DNA from: Paulinella micropora
Lineage: Eukaryota; Cercozoa; Imbricatea; Euglyphida
Length of the DNA: 64,000 bases
Reading direction: 5' to 3'
Assembly: GCA_009731375.1 (NCBI GenBank)
Contig: BJOX01000371.1
Location: forward strand, 110,237 to 174,236
Below the pieces are notes generated by a model. It was not told where the DNA came from. It worked only from the letters and a program-made list of their open reading frames with translations, and did no database searches. Positions 1-28,701 of this stretch are shown piece by piece (position 1 is the stretch's first letter; every line of letters begins with the position of its first letter). A program made the position numbers and the translations under genes.

Positions 1-215
1 GTTGCGGCTGAGGCTGGGGTTGGGGTAGGGGTTAGGGTTAGGGTTAGGGTTAGGGTCAAGGTTAGGGTTAGGGTTGGGGGGGGGTGGGTGGGTTGGGGTT
101 GGGGTTACGGTTAAGGATTGGGTTATGGTTAGTGCTACGATTGGGGTTTAGAAATTAGAGGCAGGGTTAGAGTTAGAGTTAGGGTAAGGGGTGGAGCTGG
201 GGTGAGGCTTGGCGT
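1..215 (+). repeat. Degenerate telomere-like repeat (TTAGGG / TTGGGG variants)
   Basis: The first 215 bases are a run of GGGTTA-type hexamers mixed with GGGGTT, GGGTCAAGG and GAGTTA variants. Exact TTAGGG units cluster at about 31-80 and then decay. The G-rich strand is the plus strand, so if this were a real chromosome end the telomere would be pointing inward. An interstitial or subtelomeric relic is more likely. Similar decayed runs occur at about 14165-14240 and 14820-15130. Confidence 0.7.
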
Positions 216-224
216 AGGGCTTTG

Positions 225-274
<50 letters not shown>

Positions 275-330
275 ATGGATATATAGATAGATAGATAAAT
301 AAATAGATAGATAGATAGATAGATGGATAT

Positions 331-371
<41 letters not shown>

Positions 372-378
372 GAGAGAC

Positions 379-17454
<17,076 letters not shown>

Positions 17455-18270
17455 CTGTGAAAAAGATAACAATATCGTTGTCGACGGCTCCATTCCAATT
17501 AAACATATCGGACTTGTATTTCTTGGCAAAAACAAGTTGGTGGAAGTGCTGCGAGTTTTGTACGCAGGCTCAAGACATCTCAGTGAAGTAGGCAGCAGAC
17601 AGGGCATCCACACTTTCAGTTCCATGAGATTTGTGTCTTGAGAGATGCTGAAAACAGTACTCCCCGAATGTTTCGATGTTGATTTTGAGATATCCTGTTT
17701 TCGATCAATTACATGTCTCTGTCATACAGTCTAATATGGCAAACATCTCCAGACAAGGGAGATTATATGTCAGTCAAACGAGTCGTTGATTGTAGCTGGG
17801 TAAACTTTAAAAACTTTTTATCGTTTGGCGGTAAAGCCAGTTGGCACAGAAAATGAGCGCAGAACCCGGATCCAGCGCAGCTTAAATGGCATTTGTTAAC
17901 GATTATTCCATACCCAAAGGGAAAATGGGAGCAACACGTGCCCACCCTCCCTCTCTCCACCAGTCACTGTCACTACTGTCCCAGCTTTCATGACATGAAT
18001 CATGATACTGGACATCACCGCCATGTCATACCGCTTTCACAGGCAGATACAGAAAATGCCCTGCATAAGGCAGAGAATGCCATGCATAGTCTGAGAATGC
18101 TCATTCGACGTCCACTCCCTGTCTTACCTCATATTCACGTTTCCTCTCTCTTTCCTCCTCCCTTCTCAAAGTCTCTAATGAGTTCATCCATGTCTGTCGT
18201 GCAGAGTATCCATGCCTCTCTGCGACGAATGCGAGACGCGACAGGTTATGACATACACACAAACAATATT
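17455..18270. other. Unique DNA, no confident gene
   Basis: About 815 bp with no microsatellite, the longest such stretch in the window. A plus-strand frame of 126 codons (17893-18273) and shorter minus-strand frames are open. None shows a recognised motif or good start context. It is the best place to look for the gene 1 promoter or first exons. Confidence 0.4.
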
Positions 18271-18274
18271 TAGA

Positions 18275-18300
18275 CCGACAGACAGACAGACAGACAGACA

Positions 18301-18345
<45 letters not shown>

Positions 18346-18760
18346 ACACAAACAGACACACACACACACACATACATACATACATACATACATACATACA
18401 TACATACATACATTACATATGTACATATGTATGTCCATACATACATGTACATACATACATGCATACATACATGCATACATATGTACATAATGTATGTACA
18501 TACATATCTACATACATATCTATGTACATGTATACACATACGTACATACATACGTACATACATACATACATACAACATACATACATACACAAATACACAC
18601 ATACATATGTACATACATACATTCATACATACATGCATACATACATGCACACATACATGCATGCACACATACATGCATGCATGCATACATACATACATAC
18701 ATATATACATATAAACATACATACATACATACATACATTCACACATGCATGCAGCATATG
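18275..18760 (+). repeat. (GACA)n, (CA)n and (ATAC)n arrays
   Basis: Short GACA and CA runs are followed by about 375 bp of ATAC with ATGC and GTAC variants. No gene content. Confidence 0.9.
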
Positions 18761-18765
18761 TATAT

Positions 18766-18902
18766 TTAGGTTAGATGGGATTGTGCGGCGTGTGAGCAGT
18801 AGCTGTGTAATAATAATAATAATAATAATAATGATAATAATAATAATAATAGTAATAATAATAATAAAAGCAATACCAACAATAATAATAATAATAATAA
18901 TG

Positions 18903-18936
<34 letters not shown>

Positions 18937-19067
18937 GAATAATAAGAATAATAAGAATAGTAAGAATAAGAATAATAATAAGAATAATAAGAATAATAAT
19001 GATAATAATAATAATAATAATAGTAATAATAATAATAACAATAATAATAATAATAATGAGAATAATG

Positions 19068-19121
<54 letters not shown>

Positions 19122-19132
19122 TTAATACTATA
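18766..19132. repeat. Exon-like GATGGGATTGTGCGSCGTG unit then (AAT)n
   Basis: At 18766-18808 lies one of five copies of a unit of about 50 bp with core GATTGTGCGCCGTGTGAGCA; the others are at 21092-21126, 21150-21212, 21319-21365 and 22460-22505. Some copies continue CAGCTGTGTGACGGCTGTAATGATAGG. All are embedded in ATT/AAT or ATG repeats. The rest is (AAT)n with GAT variants. Confidence 0.65.
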
Positions 19133-19440
19133 TCTGAGGCGTACTGATGCAGCTAATGGCATATCCTCAACGGACACAAGCCTCCAATACCCTTGTTCGA
19201 GGTCCTCCACCCCCGCGTGTCAGTCTCTCGCCTGATGATCGGGGCCACCGATGGAGCTCCTGAGGGCAAGACTGCACTAAGCCGAGGTTAATAATAATAA
19301 TAATAATAATAGTAATAAGTAGGGTCTGCACCAAACCCCGCCAGCCCCACTTCTTATCACTTTTTGGAGGGCCCCCCCCACCCATAACAATCTGGTGTCT
19401 GCTGGGTCCTGGGCTATCAACCAGCATATGCGGAGTTTAA
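19133..19440 (-). mobile_element. Repeat family B fragments, minus orientation
   Basis: Two fragments (19133-19290 and about 19374-19440), reverse complements of the family B units at 21.5-22.4 kb, are separated by (AAT)n and a short unique piece. The second is cut by an assembly gap. Confidence 0.7.
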
Positions 19441-19809
19441 NNNNNNNNNNNNNNNNNNNNNNNNNNNNNNNNNNNNNNNNNNNNNNNNNNNNNNNNNNNN
19501 NNNNNNNNNNNNNNNNNNNNNNNNNNNNNNNNNNNNNNNNNNNNNNNNNNNNNNNNNNNNNNNNNNNNNNNNNNNNNNNNNNNNNNNNNNNNNNNNNNNN
19601 NNNNNNNNNNNNNNNNNNNNNNNNNNNNNNNNNNNNNNNNNNNNNNNNNNNNNNNNNNNNNNNNNNNNNNNNNNNNNNNNNNNNNNNNNNNNNNNNNNNN
19701 NNNNNNNNNNNNNNNNNNNNNNNNNNNNNNNNNNNNNNNNNNNNNNNNNNNNNNNNNNNNNNNNNNNNNNNNNNNNNNNNNNNNNNNNNNNNNNNNNNNN
19801 NNNNNNNNN

Positions 19810-20170
19810 CCCCCCCCCCCCCTTTCCCTTCGACAGGGTACGTTGAATTGCCGGAGGTGCCGCAAAGAGCGCCTGGCGGAAAAAAAACCTCAATTTTCAG
19901 GTGTGGGTGCCACCCGCGACCAGAACGGGTACGTACAATCACAGGGGGGAGGGCCCACCGGACACCCCCTGCCCCGTCGACAGGGGTACGTTCAATTGCC
20001 GGAGGCACCGGCAAGTACTCCCAAAAAACAAGGAAATTTGGCATTCAGGACACTCCCCTAACGCAAGTATTACGCGAATTCCAAAAAAAATATACCAGCA
20101 TCAAGATCGAGTCTGCTGCTAACCACCCTGATGGTTTGTGGGAACCAGGAGGAGTTGGGGTGCGAAAATG

Positions 20171-20207
<37 letters not shown>

Positions 20208-20212
20208 AAAAA
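19810..20212 (+). repeat. Direct repeat with GGGTACGT(T)(G/C)AATTGCCGGAG between gaps
   Basis: TCGACAGGGTACGTTGAATT and TCGACAGGGGTACGTTCAAT, each followed by GCCGGAG, occur about 147 bp apart, with a weaker third GGGTACGTACAATCACAGG between them. GTGCCACCCGCGACCAG resembles the hairpin family at 0.8 kb. It ends in a poly-G run and a gap. Confidence 0.5.
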
Positions 20213-20697
20213 NNNNNNNNNNNNNNNNNNNNNNNNNNNNNNNNNNNNNNNNNNNNNNNNNNNNNNNNNNNNNNNNNNNNNNNNNNNNNNNNNNNNNNNN
20301 NNNNNNNNNNNNNNNNNNNNNNNNNNNNNNNNNNNNNNNNNNNNNNNNNNNNNNNNNNNNNNNNNNNNNNNNNNNNNNNNNNNNNNNNNNNNNNNNNNNN
20401 NNNNNNNNNNNNNNNNNNNNNNNNNNNNNNNNNNNNNNNNNNNNNNNNNNNNNNNNNNNNNNNNNNNNNNNNNNNNNNNNNNNNNNNNNNNNNNNNNNNN
20501 NNNNNNNNNNNNNNNNNNNNNNNNNNNNNNNNNNNNNNNNNNNNNNNNNNNNNNNNNNNNNNNNNNNNNNNNNNNNNNNNNNNNNNNNNNNNNNNNNNNN
20601 NNNNNNNNNNNNNNNNNNNNNNNNNNNNNNNNNNNNNNNNNNNNNNNNNNNNNNNNNNNNNNNNNNNNNNNNNNNNNNNNNNNNNNNNNNNNNNNNN

Positions 20698-20928
20698 GCA
20701 AGTGCATACACCAAGCGCGGTTGCTAGAGCTGCCTCGAAACCCCACCCATAACAATCTGGTGTCTGCTGGGTCCTGGGCTATCAACCAGCATATGCGGAG
20801 TTTAAGATCTTTTACGCGCGCAACGACCCTCCTCCCCAGCATCTACCACCAAAGGGTTATGAGTTGGCGTCACAGTTTAACGCCGTAAGGCCATTGGGCT
20901 GGAACTCTGTTTAGCAAGTGTGACTAGG

Positions 20929-20930
<2 letters not shown>
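20698..20930 (-). mobile_element. Repeat family B fragment, minus orientation
   Basis: Reverse complement of the first 230 bp of the 493-bp unit at 21502, followed by (AAT)n. The 5' end of the element is at 20930 and the other end is lost in the gap. Confidence 0.75.
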
Positions 20931-20977
<47 letters not shown>

Positions 20978-21007
20978 TTAATGAATGAATGAATGAATGA
21001 ATGAATA

Positions 21008-21040
<33 letters not shown>

Positions 21041-21091
21041 GTATATATATATATATGTACATGTATACATAGATACATACATACATGCATG

Positions 21092-21258
21092 GTGCAGGTG
21101 AGATGGGATTGTGTGCCGTGTGAGCTACATACATACATACATACATACATGTTGCAGGTGAGATGGGATTGTGCGCCGTGTGAGCAGCAGCTGTGTGACG
21201 GCTGTAATGATAGGTCATTGTGATGATGACGATGACGATGATGATGACGATGATGATG

Positions 21259-21290
<32 letters not shown>

Positions 21291-21365
21291 GACGATGACG
21301 ATGATGACGATGATGATTGTGCGCCGTGTGAGCAGCAGCTGTGTGTGACGGCTGTAATGATAGGT
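21092..21365. repeat. Three copies of the GATTGTGCGCCGTGTGAGC unit with (GAT)n
   Basis: Copies at 21092-21126 and 21150-21212 are separated by (ATAC)n. One at 21319-21365 follows a (GATGAC)n array. On the minus strand each reads like an exon edge (CATTACAG before, ACCTGC after), on the plus strand GCAG then GTGAGA. Strand and coding status are unresolved. Confidence 0.5.
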
Positions 21366-21382
21366 GATGATGATGATTATTA

Positions 21383-21426
<44 letters not shown>

Positions 21427-21437
21427 GTTATTATTAC

Positions 21438-21501
<64 letters not shown>

Positions 21502-21504
<3 letters not shown>

Positions 21505-22401
21505 CCCAATGGCCTCAAGGCGTTAAACTGTGACGCCAACTCATAACCCTTTGGTGGTAGATGCTGGGGAGGAGGGTCGTTGCGCGCGTAAAAGATCTTA
21601 AACTCCGCATATGCTGGTTGATAGCCCAGGACCCAGCAGACACCAGATTGTTATGGGTGGGGTTTCGAGGCAGCTCTAGCAACCGCGCTTGGTGTATGCA
21701 CTTGCACATTCGGTGACGTCTTGCAAGAGGTTGCTGGGACTGCGGAATAACCTCGGCTTAGTGCAGTCTTGCCCTCAGGAGCTCCATCGGTGGCCCCGAT
21801 CATCAGGCGAGAGACTGACACGGGGGGGTGGAGGACCTCGAACAAGGGTATTGGAGGCTTATGTCCGTTGAGGATATGCCATTAGCTGCATCAGTACGCC
21901 TCAGATATAGTAAATCTGCCTTGGAGTGTTGACTGTGACATATTTGAGGGAAATCCCGATGAAAAAACCTAGTCACACTTGCTAAACAGAGTTCCAGCCC
22001 AATGGCCTCAAGGCGTTAAACTGTGACGCCAACTCATAACCCTTTGGTGGTAGATGCTGGGGAGGAGGGTCGTTGCGCGCGTAAAAGATCTTAAACTCCG
22101 CATATGCTGGTTGATAGCCCAGGACCCAGCAGACACCAGATTGTTATGGGTGGGGTTTCGAGGCAGCTCTAGCAACCGCGCTTGGTGTATGCACTTGCAC
22201 ATTCGGTGACGTCTTGCAAGAGGTTGCTGGGACTGCGGAATAACCTCGGCTTAGTGCAGTCTTGCCCTCAGGAGCTCCATCGGTGGCCCCGATCATCAGG
22301 CGAGAGACTGACACGGGGGGGTGGAGGACCTCGAACAAGGGTATTGGAGGCTTATGTCCGTTGAGGATATGCCATTAGCTGCATCAGTACGCCTCAGATA
22401 T

Positions 22402-22405
<4 letters not shown>
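21502..22405 (+). mobile_element. Repeat family B, tandem dimer with 493-bp period
   Basis: Unit 1 starts at 21502 (CAGCCCAATGGCCTCAAGG) and unit 2 at 21995, an exact 493-bp period with almost no differences. Unit 2 ends at GCCTCAGATATAGT, where (ATT)n begins. Unit 1 instead continues 80 bp further into unit 2. Related copies are at 27194-27767 and 27858-28271. It has no long open frame that looks protein-coding. Likely a non-autonomous retroelement. Confidence 0.7.
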
Positions 22406-22451
<46 letters not shown>

Positions 22452-22526
22452 CATTATTGTGTGCCGTGTGAGCAGCAGCTGTGTGACGGCTGTAATGATA
22501 GGTGATTATTATTATTATTATTATTA

Positions 22527-22584
<58 letters not shown>

Positions 22585-22637
22585 CATTATTATTGTTGTT
22601 GTTGTTATTATTATTGTTGTTGGTGTTGTTGTTGTTG

Positions 22638-22669
<32 letters not shown>

Positions 22670-22699
22670 TTTATCATTATTATTGTTATTATCATTATG

Positions 22700-22753
<54 letters not shown>

Positions 22754-22755
<2 letters not shown>

Positions 22756-22897
22756 TGGGCTGATTGGTATAAAGCTCCTAGAGTAATGTTCTATGCCGTC
22801 ACTTTCTTTATTCCACCGATTGGTGTGGAGACTTTCCTTATGGAATGGAGGACTGGATGCACATGGCCTTTTGGCTCAGCAATTGGCAGGAGATACA
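22754..22897 (+). mobile_element. Repeat family C, copy 1
   Basis: A segment of about 145 bp, from CATGGGCTGATTGGTATAAAG to GGCAGGAGATACA, flanked by (ATT)n. It is almost identical to 26697-26841. Its 3' end (GGCTCAGCAATTGGCAGGAG) resembles the ends of families A and D. Confidence 0.75.
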
Positions 22898-23049
22898 CTA
22901 TTATTATTGTTATCGTTGTTATCATCACCATCACCACCATCATCACCATCATCATCATCACCATCACCATCACCATCATCATCATCATCATCATCATCTC
23001 AAGTGACAAGGCTTCGGTTTCGGTCGCCGTAACTGTCGCGCGGCCAAAA

Positions 23050-23119
<70 letters not shown>

Positions 23120-23186
23120 TTATCTATCTATTTATCTACATATCTATATCTTAGACACTGTATGTTTGCGGTGGAGTATTCAGGGT

Positions 23187-23311
23187 GATCAAACGCTGAT
23201 ACGGCCGAAATGATCGAAAGCTAATACGGCCGAAATGATCGAAAGCTGATACGGCCGAAATGATCGAAAGCTGATACGGCCGAAATGATCGAAAGCTGAT
23301 ACGGCCGAAAT
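23187..23311 (+). repeat. 25-bp minisatellite, five copies
   Basis: Five consecutive units of GATCGAAAGCTGATACGGCC GAAAT (first unit GATCAAACGCTGATACGG...), differing at only a few positions, fill 125 bp exactly. The core GATACGGCCGA also occurs twice in a gene 2 exon (34.69-34.72 kb). Confidence 0.9.
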
Positions 23312-23719
23312 ATTTCACCGGACCTGATATCTGTCTTTCTGTCTTTCTGTCGTTCTGCCTACCGTTGTCTATCTATGCATCTACCTGTCTATCGATGTAG
23401 ATTACACAAGAAAGGCAAGCGTGCGCGGCATCAAAGAACAATCTTGGTATGGAGAGAAAGAAAGAGAGAGAGAGGGGGGGGGGGGGGGGGGGGTTGNNNN
23501 NNNNNNNNNNNNNNNNNNNNNNNNNNNNNNNNNNNNNNNNNNNNNNNNNNNNNNNNNNNNNNNNNNNNNNNNNNNNNNNNNNNNNNNNNNNNNNNNNNNN
23601 NNNNNNNNNNNNNNNNNNNNNNNGGTCTATGTATATGTATGTATGTATGTATGCATGTATGTATATGCATAGGTATGTATGTATGCGTGTATGTATGTAT
23701 GTATGTGTTATTAGTTTAG

Positions 23720-23794
23720 CATGAAGCAGCTGTCTCTCCTCCACCTCACCTATCTTGCCTTACAAAACAAACAAACTACATACATATATATATG

Positions 23795-23828
<34 letters not shown>

Positions 23829-24393
23829 TGTATGTGTGTATGTATGTATTTATTATTTGTTTTAGCATGAAGAAGCTGTCTCTCCTCCACCTCACCTATC
23901 TTGCCTTATGTATGTATGTATGTATGTATGTATGTATGTATGATTTGTTTAGCATGAAGAAGCTGTCTCTCCTCCACCTCACCTATCTTGCCTTATGTAT
24001 GTATGTATGTATGTATGTATGTATGTATTATTTGTTTAGCATGAAGAAGCTGTCTCTCCTCCACCTCACCTATCTTGCCTTATGTGTATATGTATGTAAG
24101 TATGTATGTATGTATGTATGTATGTATTATTAGTTTAGCATGAAGAAGCTGTCTCTCCTCCACCTCACCTATCTTGCCTTATGTATATATGTATGTTGTA
24201 TGTATGTATGTATGTATGTATGTATGTATGTATGTATGTATGATTTGTTTAGCGTGAAGAAGCTGTCTCTCCTCCACCTCACCTATCTTGTCTTATGTAT
24301 GTATGTATGCATGTATGTATGTATGTATGTATGTATGTATAATTTGTTTAGCGTGAATAAGTTGCTCTCCTCCACCTCACCTATCTTGCCTTA
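23720..24393 (+). CDS. Array of seven 44-nt exon-like units (MKKLSLLHLTYLAL)
   Basis: Units start at 23720, 23866, 23953, 24040, 24139, 24253 and 24352. Each has TT(T/A)GTTTAG or TTAGTTTAG before it, 44 bases, and GTATGT after it in the middle five; in the first and last the donor is replaced by ACAAA. The frame with ATG gives MKKLSLLHLTYLAL. A second frame, HEEAVSPPPHLSCL, is also open, so the coding frame is not settled. Units are nearly identical, separated only by (GTAT)n. Forty-four is not a multiple of three, so including two or more in one transcript would change frame. Function unknown. Confidence 0.45.
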
Positions 24394-24449
24394 CAAACAT
24401 ACAAACAAACATACATATATACACACATACATACATACATCTTACATAC

Positions 24450-24480
<31 letters not shown>

Positions 24481-24659
24481 CATACTTAAATGCATGCATG
24501 CATGCATACATACATACATACATACATACATGCATACATGCATACATACACACATACACACGTACATACATGTATGCATGCATGCATACATACATACATA
24601 CACACAGACAGACAGACATAAGAAACATAAATTAACAGACTACATGCACACCAGACAGA

Positions 24660-24664
24660 CGGCA

Positions 24665-24708
<44 letters not shown>

Positions 24709-24735
24709 TCTATCTATCAATCTATCTATCAATCA

Positions 24736-24790
<55 letters not shown>

Positions 24791-24799
24791 CATCCATCC

Positions 24800-24843
<44 letters not shown>

Positions 24844-24880
24844 GTCTATCTATCTTCTATCTGTGTACGTATGTTTTGTT
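24660..24880 (+). repeat. (TGTC)n/(TATC)n
   Basis: Short array between the two sets of exon-like units. TATC is on the plus strand, the same strand as the units. Confidence 0.85.
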
Positions 24881-24888
24881 TTGTGTAG

Positions 24889-24953
24889 CATGAAGAAGGC
24901 GCCTCATCTACCTCGCCTATCTATCTCTCTATTTATCTCTCTATCTCTATCTA

Positions 24954-25003
<50 letters not shown>

Positions 25004-25043
25004 ATCTATCTCTCTATCTATCTCTCTATTTATCTCTATCTAC

Positions 25044-25081
<38 letters not shown>

Positions 25082-25391
25082 CTTTCTATCTGTCTATCTA
25101 TGTTTTTTTTGGTGTAGCATGAAGAATTCGCCTCATCTACCACATCTATCTCACCTTTTTTTGTCCTACATATCTTTCTATCTGTCTATCTATGTTTTTT
25201 TTTTTTTAATGTAGCATGAAGAATTCGCCTCTTCTACCACATCTATCTCACTTTTTTTTCCTAGATATCTTTCTATCTGTCTATCTATGTTTTTTTTTTT
25301 TTTGGTGTAGCATGAAGAATTTGCCTCATCTACCACATCTATCTCACCTTTTTTTCCCCCTCCCCCATCCGACAGCGTACCAACACTCAAG
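24889..25391 (+). CDS. Four diverged units of the same exon family and a 16-nt micro-exon
   Basis: Units start at 24889, 25118, 25215 and 25311 after T-runs and GTGTAG, reading [11 protein letters not shown] or [13 protein letters not shown] in the ATG frame. The last three are spaced 97 and 96 bp. They lack a clear GT donor. At 25376-25391 CATCCGACAG, CGTACCAACACTCAAG and GTATCT look like a complete 16-nt micro-exon with good splice sites. The ATG-frame L/P/H pattern survives divergence better than the other frame, which favours it weakly. Confidence 0.35.
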
Positions 25392-25392
25392 G

Positions 25393-25434
<42 letters not shown>

Positions 25435-25529
25435 TATTTCTTTCTTTATTTCTTACTTCTTCTTTTCCTTTCTTTCTCTTTCTTTCTCTTCCCCCCCCCC
25501 CCTCTCTATGATAATGGTGATGATGATGA

Positions 25530-25570
<41 letters not shown>

Positions 25571-25624
25571 GTAGTAGTAGTAGTAGTAGTAGCAGTAGTA
25601 GTACTGGTATTATTATTATTATTG

Positions 25625-25657
<33 letters not shown>

Positions 25658-25675
25658 TTATTATTATTATTATTA

Positions 25676-25716
<41 letters not shown>

Positions 25717-25720
25717 GTTA

Positions 25721-25787
<67 letters not shown>
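25392..25787 (+). repeat. (CTTT)n then (ATT)n/(GTA)n
   Basis: CTTT repeat, a poly-C patch and then about 290 bp of ATT with GTAGTA blocks. No gene content. Confidence 0.9.
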
Positions 25788-26412
25788 GGAGGGGTGCACA
25801 GTATGGCACCCCACGGGAAGAGGAGGTGGTTGGGCCTCTTCCCACTGGTTTCGAGGCTATGTCGTTGTGTTGGCTCCGAGGCTATGTTGTTGTGTTGGTT
25901 CCGAGGCTATGTTGTTGTGTTGGTTCCGAGGCTCTGTTGTTGTGTGGGTTCTGAGGCTATGTCGATGTGGGTTCCGAGGCTATGTTGTTGTGTTGGTTCC
26001 GAGGCCATGTCGTTGTGTTGTTTTTTATAAGACATACACCACGTGGGATCAAAGGGGTATTTACATTCCGCGATCTAGGGGTGGTGACGGGTTTCGAGGC
26101 GTCCCAGATACTTACCACAAAACGTCCTCATGCGCTGGCAGACCGCATGAAATGTCTGCTACCCCTGTGAGTACCTCCATGCGGGACCTACCCAGTCTCG
26201 TGGAGCTCTCACGCGGGGAAGATCAATCATTTGTAGTTGATTTCCTGCAAGGTACCCGACACTGTGCGGGTAGTAGGGACTTCCTTTTGGGGCCTTCTAT
26301 GCAGGATGGTTAGAGTCACTCTTCCCTCCCCAACATACTCACTGTAGTCCCTGTTGGGTCGAGGGATGGAGGCGCATGGCCCTCGGGCTCAGCCATGACA
26401 GATCAATAAAAA
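25788..26412 (+). mobile_element. Repeat family D, copy 1 (diverged, with internal minisatellite)
   Basis: About 625 bp, from GGAGGGGTGCACA to GCCATGACAGATCAATAAAA, with (ATT)n on both sides. It is longer than the other copies because the segment GAGGCTATGTTGTTGTGTTG GTTCC, a 25-bp unit, is repeated about seven times (25853-26020); the other copies have one. No credible protein. Confidence 0.75.
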
Positions 26413-26477
<65 letters not shown>

Positions 26478-26531
26478 GTGGTAGTAGTAGTAGTAGTAGA
26501 AGTAGCAGTAGTAGTAGCAGTAGTAGTGGCA

Positions 26532-26595
<64 letters not shown>

Positions 26596-26596
26596 C

Positions 26597-26657
<61 letters not shown>

Positions 26658-26670
26658 GTTGTTATTATTA

Positions 26671-26840
26671 GGGAGTACATAGGCCATGGGTCCCTTTCCA
26701 TGGGCTGATTGGTATAAAGCTCCTAGAGTAATGTTCTATGCCGTCACTTCCTTTATTCCACCGATTGGTGTGGAGACTTTCCTTATGGAATGGAGGACTG
26801 GATGCACATGGCCTTTTGGCTCAGCAATTGGCAGGAGATA

Positions 26841-26841
<1 letters not shown>
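26671..26841 (+). mobile_element. Repeat family C, copy 2
   Basis: Same as 22754-22897, with about 25 extra bases at the 5' end, flanked by (ATT)n. The 3' end GGCTCAGCAATTGGCAGGAG is followed directly by ATT repeat. Confidence 0.75.
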
Positions 26842-26921
<80 letters not shown>

Positions 26922-26973
26922 ACTATTTTTGTTATTATTATTATTATTATTATGATTATTATTATTATTATTT

Positions 26974-27143
26974 CCAGTCGGTGCCACCAGTATTTTCATT
27001 GAACATACCGGTCCGTCTGGGAGTGTCGGAACTGCCCTTGCGGGGGTGTCATTAGAGCCTATCGTCAATTCTTCGTACTCCCCTCACGGGTGAGACGATG
27101 GAGGCGCATGTGCAGATTTGCATCAGCCATTGACAGAGAAGCA
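26974..27143 (+). mobile_element. Repeat family A, 5'-truncated copy
   Basis: It begins within the tRNA-like head (CCAG then TCGGTGCCACCAG, box B deleted) and runs to GACAGAGAAGCACT before (ATT)n. Confidence 0.75.
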
Positions 27144-27144
27144 C

Positions 27145-27193
<49 letters not shown>

Positions 27194-27766
27194 GCCCCTA
27201 TAATCAGTCGAGAGACTGACTAGGTGGGAATGGAGCACCTCGAACAAGGGCATGAGTCTCAGCTGCATCAGTATGCCTTAGTGTTGACTGTGATATATTT
27301 GAGGGTGACACCTGATGATAAAAACGTAGTCACGCTTGTTTATCAGAGCTCCAGCCCGATGGCCTTACGGCGTTAAACTGTGATGCCAACTCAAAACCAT
27401 TTGGTGGATGATGCTGGGGAGGAGGGTCGTTGCGCGCCTGTCGAAGATCTTAAACTCCGCTATGCCGGTTGATAGCCCGTGGACCCAGCGGATACCAAAT
27501 TGTTATGGGTGGGGTTTTGAGGTAGTTCTAGCAACCATGCTTGGTGTACGCACTTGCACATGCGGCAACGTTTTGCAAGAGGTTGTTGGGACTGCGGAAT
27601 AACCTCGGCTTAGTGTAGTCTTGCCCTCAGGAGCTCCATCGGTGGCCCCTATAATCAGTCGAGAGACTGACTAGGTGGGGATGGAGCACCTCGAACAAGG
27701 GCATGGAGGCTCATGTCCGGAAACGGATCGTGCCATCAGCTGCATCAGTATGCCTTAGAGGAAGTA

Positions 27767-27767
<1 letters not shown>
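27194..27767 (+). mobile_element. Repeat family B, partial plus full unit
   Basis: A 3' partial unit (27194-27351) runs directly into a full unit (27352-27767) ending before (ATT)n. The sequence differs at many sites from the 21.5-kb copies (a different subfamily) but keeps the head-to-tail order. Confidence 0.7.
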
Positions 27768-27857
<90 letters not shown>

Positions 27858-27860
<3 letters not shown>

Positions 27861-28271
27861 CCCAATGGCCTTACGGCGTTAAACTGTGATGCCAACTCAA
27901 AACCATTTGGTGGATGATGCTGGGGAGGAGGGTCGTTGGGCGCCTGTCGAAGATCTTAAACTCCGCTATGCCGGTTGATAGCCCGTGGACCCAGCGGATA
28001 CCAAATTGTTATGGGTGGGGTTTTGAGGTAGTTCTAGCAACCATGCTTGGTGTACGCACTTGCACATGCGGCAACGTTTTGCAAGAGGTTGTTGGGACTG
28101 CGGAATAACCTCGGCTTAGTGTAGTCTTGCCCTCAGGAGCTCCATCCGTGGCCCCTATAATCAGTCGAGAGACTGACTAGGTGGGGATGGAGCACCTCGA
28201 ACAAGGGCATGGAGGCTCATGTCCGGAAACGGATCGTGCCATCAGCTGCATCAGTATGCCTTAGAAGAAGT
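27858..28271 (+). mobile_element. Repeat family B, full unit
   Basis: Almost identical to 27352-27767, 506 bp further on, flanked by (ATT)n on both sides. Confidence 0.7.
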
Positions 28272-28308
28272 ATTATCATTATTATTATTATTAGTATTAT
28301 TATCATCA

Positions 28309-28364
<56 letters not shown>

Positions 28365-28414
28365 GTTATTATTATTATGATTATTATTATTATTATTATT
28401 ATTATTGTTATTAC

Positions 28415-28445
<31 letters not shown>

Positions 28446-28462
28446 TTGATTACTATTATTAC

Positions 28463-28546
<84 letters not shown>

Positions 28547-28588
28547 GTTGTTGTTGTTGTTGTTGTTGTTGTTATTATTATTATTATT

Positions 28589-28701
28589 CCATCTGGGCCC
28601 TGTCGCCAGTTCGATTCCCGTCGGTGCCACCAGTATTTTCATTGAACATACCGGTCCGTCTGGAAGTGTTGGAACTGCCCGTGCGGGGGTGTCATTAGAG
28701 C
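28589..28701 (+). mobile_element. Repeat family A, copy cut by gap
   Basis: It starts at CCATCTGGGCCC, inside the tRNA-like head, keeps box B (AGTTCGATTCC) and runs into an N gap. Confidence 0.7.

Noticed and set aside
1-215. True telomere at the window start
   Set aside because: The repeats are degenerate, and the G-rich strand runs 5' to 3' into the sequence, the wrong orientation for a left chromosome end.
17455-17640. Minus-strand frame MELKVWMPCLLPTSLRC... continuing into the 17386 exon
   Set aside because: The frame is continuous, but a strong acceptor (ATCTTTTTCACAG) directly before VANVFGYSS suggests the upstream part is intron.
17893-18273. 126-codon plus-strand frame in unique DNA
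   Set aside because: No domain, no good start context and no splice support; an open frame of this length is expected by chance in about 800 bp. Recorded only as unique DNA.
21502-22405. Protein-coding gene in family B (64-codon frames on both strands)
   Set aside because: The frames are short, identical in both tandem units and differ between subfamilies by frame-breaking changes. Better explained as non-autonomous repeats.
23720-25391. CRISPR array (near-identical units at fairly regular spacing)
   Set aside because: The separators are microsatellite and not unique spacers, the units carry splice-like edges, and the context is eukaryotic.
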